Shown here in pieces: positions 1-5,455 of a stretch of DNA of 5,455 bases. The position numbers and the translations under genes are program-made. The notes beneath the pieces were generated by a model, which saw only the letters and a list, made by a program, of their open reading frames with translations, searched no databases and was not told the origin of the DNA. The stretch is from Citromicrobium sp. (GTDB lineage Bacteria; Pseudomonadota; Alphaproteobacteria; Sphingomonadales; Sphingomonadaceae). The DNA lies in assembly GCA_003248395.1 (NCBI GenBank), contig QFNA01000120.1, forward strand, positions 1 through 5,455, read 5' to 3'. Each line of letters starts with the position of its first letter. Within the stretch, counting starts at the first letter, position 1.

Positions 1-23
1 TCCCGCATCCCAGCTTAAGCCCT

Positions 24-50
24 CCCGTCATCCCAGCGAAAGCTGGGATC
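24..50 (+). repeat. Left copy of 27-bp palindromic repeat
   Basis: A short repeat whose core is a perfect 8-bp stem, ATCCCAGC (30-37) and GCTGGGAT (42-49), closed by a GAAA loop (38-41) and preceded by a CCCGTC foot (24-29). It is the exact reverse complement of 372-398. As RNA on the plus strand it would form a GNRA-type tetraloop hairpin. Such palindromes, often readable as a VIPAKAGI-like peptide in spurious ORFs, are known as dispersed intergenic repeats in proteobacterial genomes. The repeat ends two bases from the stop codon of the neighbouring nuclease gene. Confidence 0.85.
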
Positions 51-52
51 GC

Positions 53-343
53 TCACGGCATCGCGAGATGCTGGAAAAGGTCGCTCCACTCCGGATTGGT
101 TTGCTCGATCAGTTCGATTTTCCATGCGCGCCTCCACGCCTTCATCGCTTTTTCTCGGGTGATGGCATCGTGAATGTCTTCATGCGGTTCGGCATAGACC
201 AAACGGTCAAGGCCATAGCGGCGGCAGAACGCAGAACCTTTGCCTTCCCGGTGCTGCACAACGCGGGCAGGCAGGTCGGCGGTGACCCCGATGTAAAGCA
301 CTCCATCGCGCTTGTTGGTCATGATGTAGGCCCAGCCACCCAT
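53..343 (-). CDS. GIY-YIG nuclease family protein, 96 aa
   Basis: A small single-domain protein of the GIY-YIG endonuclease superfamily (UPF0213/YhbQ-like size). The AYI of residues 5-7 and YIG of residues 17-19 form the two signature strands. R27 in the LPARVVQH helix, E64 in the TREKAMKAW segment and N83 in QTNPEW match the conserved Arg, metal-binding Glu and Asn of the fold, so the active site looks intact. The length is normal for the stand-alone family, which has poorly defined biological roles. No accessory DNA-binding domain, signal peptide or membrane segment is seen. The ATG gives the natural start just before the first strand, but no good Shine-Dalgarno sequence precedes it. A TATGCT element (355-360, minus strand) only 11 bases upstream hints at a very short leader. 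The gene is bracketed by inverted palindromic repeats, unlike its neighbours. The family call is firm; the cellular role is unknown. Confidence 0.85.
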   Translation of the reverse strand: MGGWAYIMTNKRDGVLYIGVTADLPARVVQHREGKGSAFCRRYGLDRLVYAEPHEDIHDAITREKAMKAWRRAWKIELIEQTNPEWSDLFQHLAMP

Positions 344-371
344 ACTGGTGAGCTAGCATAGGGCTGACAGA

Positions 372-398
372 GATCCCAGCTTTCGCTGGGATGACGGG
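372..398 (-). repeat. Right copy of 27-bp palindromic repeat
   Basis: The exact 27-bp reverse complement of 24-50, containing the same 8-bp stem (373-380 with 385-392) around TTTC on the plus strand. Its CGTC foot faces away from the nuclease gene, as in the left copy, so the two copies are symmetrical about the gene. Identity stops at 371 and 399. It lies upstream of the nuclease start, so it is in the leader or promoter region of that gene. Confidence 0.85.
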
Positions 399-489
399 CG
401 ATAGATCGCGAACGTCCGCAATGGCGTCGGAAGCCGTCATTCAGCGCGGCATACTAGTCGGCGATCGCCTCCCAAAAAATCCCCCAACA
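399..489. other. Spacer between nuclease cassette and oxyR
   Basis: These 91 bases hold no supported gene. They include a 10-bp palindrome GGCGATCGCC (460-469) and an A6 run (474-479), which reads as T6 just downstream of the oxyR stop on the minus strand. No stem precedes that T run in the transcribed direction, so a canonical intrinsic terminator for oxyR is not evident here. Confidence 0.5.
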
Positions 490-1386
490 TCAACCCGCAC
501 GCAGCTCCTCGGCGAGCAGTTCGAAGTCGCTGCGTCGGGGTGAATTCTTGCGCCAGATGAGGGCGATTTCGCGCGTTGCCGTCTTGCTCTTGAGCGGACG
601 GGCGACGACCTCTGTGCCGGTGAGGATGCCGGCGTCGATGGCCATCCTGGGCAGCATGGTGAGGCCGAGGTCGTTGTCGACCATCTGCACCAGTGTGTGC
701 AGGCTGGTGCCGATCATCGTGGCGCTGGCGCGCAGTTCGGGCCGGTTGCATGCGGCAAGGGCGTGGTCCTTGAGGCAATGCCCGTCCTCGAGCAGGAGCA
801 GGCGACCTTCGTCGATCATGCTCGCTGGCACCTCGTCGGGCGGATCGCGGGGGTCGTCCTTGGGAAAGGCGACATAGAGATCGTCGTCGGCGATATGCGC
901 CTTCTCGACCTCTCCCGTCGAAAACGGCAGCGCGAGTAGCACGCAGTCGGCCCGCCCGTGCTGGAGCGATTCGACCGCATCCTGGCTGGTTTCCTCGCGC
1001 AGGAAGAGCTCGAGGTCGGGCCGTTCCCGCCGCAGGCGCGGGAGGAAGCGCGGGATGAGAAACGGGGCGATAGTCGGGATCACGCTCATGCGGAGCTGGC
1101 CTGCCAGCGGCTTGCCCGCGGCCTGTACGAGATCCGCGAGCTCCTCCGCCTCGCGCAGGATGCGGTGCGCCTTGTCGACCACCTGATTGCCCAAGGCGGT
1201 GAAGCGTACCACGCGGCGGCTGCGCTCGACCAGCGTCACGCCGAGCAGCGATTCAAGTTCGCGAATGCCGGCAGAAAGCGTCGACTGCGAGACGAAGCTC
1301 GCCTCCGCCGCGCGGCCGAAATGGCCGTGTTCGTGCAGGGCAACGAGATACTGCAGCTGCTTGAGAGTGGGGAGGTAGGTGGGCAC
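490..1386 (-). CDS. oxyR: OxyR-type LysR family peroxide-sensing regulator
   Basis: A cytoplasmic LysR-type DNA-binding regulator of 298 aa. The winged helix-turn-helix occupies about residues 5-63 (HFGRAAEASFVSQSTLSAGI), and the rest is the periplasmic-binding-protein-like sensor domain from about residue 95. C204 and C213 in GHCLKDHALAAC have the same context and nine-residue spacing as C199 and C208 of E. coli OxyR, which form the H2O2-induced disulfide. This supports a true peroxide sensor that activates catalase and peroxiredoxin genes. I prefer the GTG at 1386: the protein then begins VPTYLPTLKQLQYL, as related proteins do, and follows the rnd stop by 10 bases, suggesting co-transcription or translational coupling. 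An ATG at 1437 would add 17 unconserved residues and overlap rnd by 41 bases. A partial GGAATAGG lies upstream of the GTG, so the ribosome site is weak. No catalase or peroxiredoxin gene is adjacent. Confidence 0.9.
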   Translation of the reverse strand: MPTYLPTLKQLQYLVALHEHGHFGRAAEASFVSQSTLSAGIRELESLLGVTLVERSRRVVRFTALGNQVVDKAHRILREAEELADLVQAAGKPLAGQLRMSVIPTIAPFLIPRFLPRLRRERPDLELFLREETSQDAVESLQHGRADCVLLALPFSTGEVEKAHIADDDLYVAFPKDDPRDPPDEVPASMIDEGRLLLLEDGHCLKDHALAACNRPELRASATMIGTSLHTLVQMVDNDLGLTMLPRMAIDAGILTGTEVVARPLKSKTATREIALIWRKNSPRRSDFELLAEELRAG

Positions 1387-1396
1387 GGGCGGCTGC

Positions 1397-2590
1397 CTAT
1401 TCCGACAACGCAGGTTCGGCCAGCATGTCGTCGACATGGGTCATCAGCAGCTTTCCGTTCTTGACGGCGAAGGCCATGCGACCTTCCACCAGTTCGAGCG
1501 CATCCTTGCCGAACACTTCGAAACGCCAACCCTTGAGAATGGGCAGATCGCGGACGCCGGCGGCGAGCGCTTCCATCTCGTCCGACCGGGTCAGCAAGCG
1601 CGCGGCGACATCGATTTCACGGGCGCGGATCTTCAGCAACAGCTTGAGCAAGTCGGCAACCAGTGCACCTTCCTTGCCGAGCGGTGCACCACGCTTGGGC
1701 TTGTCGGGCATTTCGTCCTTTGACAGCGGCTCGGCTTTTTCAAGCACCTTCATGAGACGCTTGCCGATGTCATTGTCTTTCCACGCATTTGACAGCCCGC
1801 GCACCTTGGTCAGGTCGGCCTGTTTCTTGGGCGGATGGCTGGCGATATCGGCCAGCGTCTCGTCGCGCATGATGCGGCCGCGCGGGATATTCTTGTGCTG
1901 CGCCTCGCCTTCGCGCCAGGCGGCGAGCCCCTTGAGCCGCCCGAGCACGGCGGGATTGCGGCCGGGCGAGCGGATCCGTTTCCAGGCCTGCCCGGCGTCG
2001 TTGGCATAATTGGCCGGGTCGGCGAGTTTTTCCATCTCCGCGTCGAGCCAGCCGCCCCGCTCTGTCTTGATGAGTTTTTTCAGTATCTTGGGAAAGATTT
2101 TTGACAAATGGGTCACGTCGCCGATGGCGTATTCGATCTGCCGTTCGGTAAGCGGACGGCGACTCCAGTCGGTAAAACGCGCGCCCTTGTCGACCGCGAT
2201 GCCGAGCCAGCTTTCGACAAGGTTTGCATAGCCGATCTGCTCCGACTGGCTGATTGCCATCATTGCGATCTGCGTATCGAATATCGGATGCGGGGTCTTG
2301 CCGGTGAAGTTATAGACGATCTCGACGTCCTGTCCCCCGGCGTGGAAGACCTTGAGCACGGCCTCGTTGTCGCACATCAGGTCCCACAGCGGCTGGAGGT
2401 CGATCCCGTCGGCCAGCGGGTCGATCGCGGCGGCCTCCTTCTCATTGGCGATCTGCACCAGGCAGAGTTCGGGCCAATAGGTGTTTTCGCGCATGAATTC
2501 GGTGTCGACGGTGACGAAATCGCTTTGCGCCAGACGCTCGCACAAATCGGCCAGCGCGTCGGAAGTCGTAATCAGATCATGTATCTTCAT
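1397..2590 (-). CDS. rnd: Ribonuclease D
   Basis: A 3'-to-5' exoribonuclease that trims the 3' ends of tRNA precursors and other small RNAs in the cytoplasm. At 397 aa it is slightly longer than the 375-aa E. coli protein. The DEDDy exonuclease domain covers about residues 1-175: D29 and E31 in VDTEF (motif I), D88 in FHAGGQDVE (motif II), and Y154 with D158 in YAIGDVTHL (motif III), all intact two-metal-ion catalytic positions. An HRDC domain follows at about residues 210-285 (RLKGLAAWRE, NIPRGRIMRDETLADIA), and a second HRDC-like C-terminal part runs to the end. The ATG begins MKIHDLITTSDAL, normal for the family. AGGA about 15 bases upstream and AAAAGA closer to the start are imperfect ribosome-binding candidates. 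The gene is divergent from aspS and appears to lead a two-gene unit with oxyR. Confidence 0.95.
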   Translation of the reverse strand: MKIHDLITTSDALADLCERLAQSDFVTVDTEFMRENTYWPELCLVQIANEKEAAAIDPLADGIDLQPLWDLMCDNEAVLKVFHAGGQDVEIVYNFTGKTPHPIFDTQIAMMAISQSEQIGYANLVESWLGIAVDKGARFTDWSRRPLTERQIEYAIGDVTHLSKIFPKILKKLIKTERGGWLDAEMEKLADPANYANDAGQAWKRIRSPGRNPAVLGRLKGLAAWREGEAQHKNIPRGRIMRDETLADIASHPPKKQADLTKVRGLSNAWKDNDIGKRLMKVLEKAEPLSKDEMPDKPKRGAPLGKEGALVADLLKLLLKIRAREIDVAARLLTRSDEMEALAAGVRDLPILKGWRFEVFGKDALELVEGRMAFAVKNGKLLMTHVDDMLAEPALSE

Positions 2591-2609
2591 CGTGTCTTTT
2601 CTTGTTCCT

Positions 2610-2625
2610 GAGCGGAGTACCGCTC
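2610..2625 (-). promoter_or_regulatory. Small hairpin in rnd leader
   Basis: A perfect 6-bp inverted repeat, GAGCGG and CCGCTC, around AGTA, starting 20 bases upstream of the rnd ATG. In the rnd transcript it would form a short stem close to the ribosome-binding region. It could modulate translation, be an operator, or be chance in GC-rich DNA; nothing decides between these. Confidence 0.35.
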
Positions 2626-2642
2626 TCGCACCGCTGCCAGCC

Positions 2643-2671
2643 TTGACAAAAAACTGCGGGTGCCCTGTTAG
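2643..2671 (+). promoter_or_regulatory. Candidate aspS promoter
   Basis: A perfect TTGACA -35 element (2643-2648) is followed after 17 bases by TGTTAG (2666-2671), a weak -10 match at three of six positions. The position, about 75 bases upstream of the aspS ATG and within the divergent rnd-aspS spacer, suits the housekeeping promoter of aspS. Alphaproteobacterial -10 boxes are often poorly conserved, so the call rests mainly on the -35 and its location. Confidence 0.45.
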
Positions 2672-2680
2672 CGCGCGCTA
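2669..2680. promoter_or_regulatory. 12-bp palindrome in divergent promoter region
   Basis: TAGCGCGCGCTA is a perfect 12-bp palindrome overlapping the proposed -10 and start-site zone of aspS. It is placed where a dimeric regulator could act on aspS, rnd or both. GC-rich DNA produces GCGC palindromes readily, so a regulatory role is only possible. Confidence 0.3.
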
Positions 2681-2731
2681 TTCCTGCTAAGGGCGACGCG
2701 CGCCGCGCCCTAGCGCCATAGCTCCGAAAAT

Positions 2732-2737
2732 GGAAAG
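2732..2737 (+). promoter_or_regulatory. aspS ribosome binding site
   Basis: GGAAAG, seven bases before the ATG at 2745, supports that start. The site lies inside a four-codon reading frame, ATG-GAA-AGA-TTT-TAG (2730-2744), whose stop directly abuts the aspS start. Confidence 0.55.
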
Positions 2738-2744
2738 ATTTTAG

Positions 2745-4601
<1,857 letters not shown>

Positions 4602-4630
4602 GCCAACTTGCATCGTGCAGCGCAGCGAAA

Positions 4631-4656
4631 AAGAGCGCGGATTTCTCCGCGCTCTT
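4631..4656. terminator. Hairpin after aspS, terminator-like
   Basis: A perfect 10-bp stem, AAGAGCGCGG (4631-4640) with CCGCGCTCTT (4647-4656), closes a 6-base loop 29 bases after the aspS stop. On the plus strand it is followed by CCCAG rather than a U run. On the minus strand the stem runs into TTTTT (complement of 4628-4632). It therefore fits a bidirectional or minus-strand terminator better than a textbook aspS terminator, though it probably ends aspS mRNA or protects its 3' end. Confidence 0.6.
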
Positions 4657-4846
4657 CCCAGTTCGACTGCTCGATGGCTCAGCCGTACTGTTTCTCGTCA
4701 TGGTTCCTGCGATTTCCTGTCGCAAAATTCTGGATGCGCAGGATAAACGCCTGATTTCAATGTCTTTGCATTTCTCTCGACAGGATGCAAACCGACCGAA
4801 TGCCGGATAGTTTCGACAATCTGCGAAACCATGCGGCGAGTCGCAC
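4657..4846. other. Non-coding spacer between aspS and acpP
   Basis: With the hairpin before it and the acpP leader after it, this forms a 314-bp stretch without a supported gene. I see three short inverted repeats: TCCTGCG with CGCAGGA (4705-4711, 4737-4743), TTTGCAT with ATGCAAA (4765-4771, 4785-4791), and GTTTCG with CGAAAC (4810-4815, 4824-4829). They may be operator sites or a structured RNA upstream of acpP. The minus-strand reading frames across the region show no recognisable protein and look like shadows. Confidence 0.45.
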
Positions 4847-4875
4847 TTGCACTGCGCCGCGCCGTTCACTAGGGC
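4847..4875 (+). promoter_or_regulatory. Candidate acpP promoter
   Basis: TTGCAC (4847-4852) and, 17 bases later, TAGGGC (4870-4875) resemble a housekeeping promoter. Read another way, TTGCACT with N14 and ACTAGGGC partly matches the alphaproteobacterial TTGACGS / GCTANAWC pattern. It would give a leader of about 35 bases before the acpP ATG. The -10 match is weak. Confidence 0.4.
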
Positions 4876-4902
4876 AAATGCCAATCCTGAAACCCGAAAT
4901 CT

Positions 4903-4910
4903 GAGAGGGA
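4903..4910 (+). promoter_or_regulatory. acpP ribosome binding site
   Basis: GAGAGGGA ends five bases before the ATG at 4916 and is a strong Shine-Dalgarno sequence. It fixes that ATG as the start rather than an in-frame TTG at 4847, which would add 23 unconserved residues. Confidence 0.8.
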
Positions 4911-4915
4911 ATAGA

Positions 4916-5152
4916 ATGAGCGATACTGCCGACCGCGTGCAGAAGATTGTCGTCGAACACCTGGGCGTCGAAGCCGACAAGGTGACGCAGGAAGCCAGCT
5001 TCATCGACGATCTGGGCGCCGACAGCCTCGATATCGTCGAGCTGGTGATGGCCTTCGAAGAAGAATTCGGCGTGGAAATCCCCGACGATGCCGCCGAGAA
5101 AATCACCACCGTCGGCGATGCGACGAAATATATCGAAGAGCACAAGGGCTAA
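4916..5152 (+). CDS. acpP: Acyl carrier protein
   Basis: The soluble carrier of type II fatty acid synthesis, 78 aa, the usual length. It carries growing acyl chains on 4'-phosphopantetheine attached by holo-ACP synthase to S37 in the LGADSLDIVEL motif. Helix I (about 3-16) is followed by the recognition helix II after the DSL site, the acidic stretch VMAFEEEFGVEIPDD and the closing TTVGDATKYIEEH helix. The protein is strongly acidic, as expected. Start chosen by the GAGAGGGA ribosome site and the typical MSDTADRVQKIV N-terminus. It lies upstream of fabF, a common pairing, but aspS rather than fabG precedes it. Its own promoter and the downstream hairpin suggest high expression as a largely monocistronic mRNA. 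Confidence 0.97.
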   Translation: MSDTADRVQKIVVEHLGVEADKVTQEASFIDDLGADSLDIVELVMAFEEEFGVEIPDDAAEKITTVGDATKYIEEHKG

Positions 5153-5170
5153 GTTCCAACGGCTCTAGCA

Positions 5171-5188
5171 TCCCGCCAACAGGCGGGA
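5171..5188 (+). other. Short hairpin in acpP 3' region
   Basis: TCCCGCC and GGCGGGA form a perfect 7-bp stem around AACA, 18 bases after the acpP stop. No U run follows. It sits just ahead of the longer terminator-like stem and may stabilise the acpP mRNA 3' end. Confidence 0.5.
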
Positions 5189-5192
5189 CCGG

Positions 5193-5233
5193 ACAGGCCC
5201 GACCCGAACACGGGCCGGGCCTGTTGTCTTTTA
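5193..5233 (+). terminator. Intrinsic terminator between acpP and fabF
   Basis: A long stem pairs 5193-5201 with 5216-5224 (9 bp). After one A-C mismatch, 5203-5206 pairs with 5211-5214 around an AACA loop. TGTCTTTTA follows directly, giving the U-rich tract of an intrinsic terminator. It ends only 13 bases before the fabF start, so fabF is presumably expressed by readthrough or from an unseen promoter, making this a likely partial terminator that lowers fabF relative to acpP. Confidence 0.7.
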
Positions 5234-5236
5234 CGC

Positions 5237-5240
5237 GGAG
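5237..5240 (+). promoter_or_regulatory. fabF ribosome binding site
   Basis: GGAG, six bases before the ATG at 5247, supports that start. It lies immediately after the U tract of the preceding terminator-like hairpin. Confidence 0.7.
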
Positions 5241-5246
5241 AAATAC

Positions 5247-5455
5247 ATGCGTCGTGTGGTCGTTACCGGACTTGGCCTCGTCACCCCGCTTGGCGGCGAT
5301 GTCGACACCACCTGGTCCAACCTGATTGCGGGCAAGAGCGGGGCGGGCACGATTACCCGTTTCGACACCGAGGGGCAGAAATGCACCATTGCCTGCGAGG
5401 TGAAGCCCAAGGACCACGAATTCGGGTTCGATCCCGACAAGCGTGTCGATCACAA
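5247..5455 (+). CDS. fabF: Beta-ketoacyl-ACP synthase II, 5' part
   Basis: Condensing enzyme that extends acyl-ACP by two carbons with malonyl-ACP in fatty acid elongation. Only the first 69 codons are in the window; the gene runs off the right edge. The start MRRVVVTGLGLVTPLGGDV is the characteristic N-terminal strand of KAS I/II thiolase-fold enzymes, followed by TTWSNLIAGKSGAGTITRFD as in FabF. The catalytic Cys-His-His residues lie beyond the window and cannot be checked. Position directly after acpP supports FabF over FabB, and the carrier it uses is the product of that gene. Confidence 0.93.
   Translation, partial: MRRVVVTGLGLVTPLGGDVDTTWSNLIAGKSGAGTITRFDTEGQKCTIACEVKPKDHEFGFDPDKRVDH

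Larger units (their letters stand above)
24..398 (-). mobile_element. Putative GIY-YIG/palindrome cassette
   Basis: A unit of about 375 bp in which one small nuclease gene lies between two perfect 27-bp inverted repeats (24-50, 372-398). The gene occupies nearly all the interior: its stop is 2 bases from the left repeat and its start 28 bases from the right one. The layout resembles a minimal mobile unit, or a repeat-plus-nuclease pair analogous to REP sequences with RAYT transposases. No target-site duplication is visible at the outer edges, and the nuclease family is not a known transposase. Calling it mobile is therefore inference from structure only. Confidence 0.35.

Noticed and set aside
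24..50. CRISPR repeat
   Set aside because: Only two copies, inverted rather than direct, separated by a gene and not by short spacers.
207..440. Minus-strand frame containing a VIPAKAGIS peptide
   Set aside because: The peptide is the palindromic repeat translated, and the frame overlaps the well-supported nuclease gene. It is a spurious ORF.
460..469. GGCGATCGCC resembling the cyanobacterial HIP1 octamer GCGATCGC
   Set aside because: A single copy in GC-rich, clearly proteobacterial DNA; best taken as chance.
4807..4821. Possible OxyR binding site (ATAGnTnnnAnCTAT)
   Set aside because: Only the left half, ATAGtTtcgA, fits; the right half does not match, so no operator was called.
5103..5453. 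Minus-strand frame opposite acpP end and fabF
   Set aside because: It is the complement of the clear FabF N-terminus and crosses the terminator hairpin.

Overview
The window looks like a piece of an alphaproteobacterial chromosome, most likely a sphingomonad of the Erythrobacter/Qipengyuania kind. The grounds are high GC content, the close matches of RNase D, OxyR, AspRS, ACP and FabF to forms typical of that group, and the CGTC-ATCCCAGC type dispersed palindrome. This taxonomic call is inference; no rRNA or other marker gene is present.

Left part (1-489): a small GIY-YIG nuclease gene on the minus strand, enclosed almost end to end by two perfect, inverted 27-bp copies of a hairpin-forming repeat (24-50 and 372-398). 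The whole unit is about 375 bp and looks like an accessory cassette beside core genes. A 91-bp spacer (399-489) with no recognisable gene follows.

Middle (490-2590): a minus-strand pair, rnd (RNase D) followed by oxyR (LysR-type peroxide sensor with both redox cysteines). They are probably co-transcribed, with about 10 bases between the rnd stop and the preferred oxyR GTG start. A 154-bp divergent control region (2591-2744) carries a TTGACA element, a 12-bp palindrome and a small hairpin.

Right part (2745-5455, plus strand): aspS, a complete bacterial-type aspartyl-tRNA synthetase that may be the non-discriminating Asp/Asn form. It is followed by a 314-bp spacer with a hairpin at its start and several short dyads, then acpP (acyl carrier protein). 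A strong terminator-like hairpin follows, and then the first 69 codons of fabF (beta-ketoacyl-ACP synthase II), cut by the window end. acpP and fabF act together in type II fatty acid synthesis, and the hairpin between them probably sets the excess of ACP over FabF. Apart from the palindrome-flanked nuclease unit, the region is ordinary housekeeping DNA; I saw no CRISPR array, phage, tRNA or rRNA gene.
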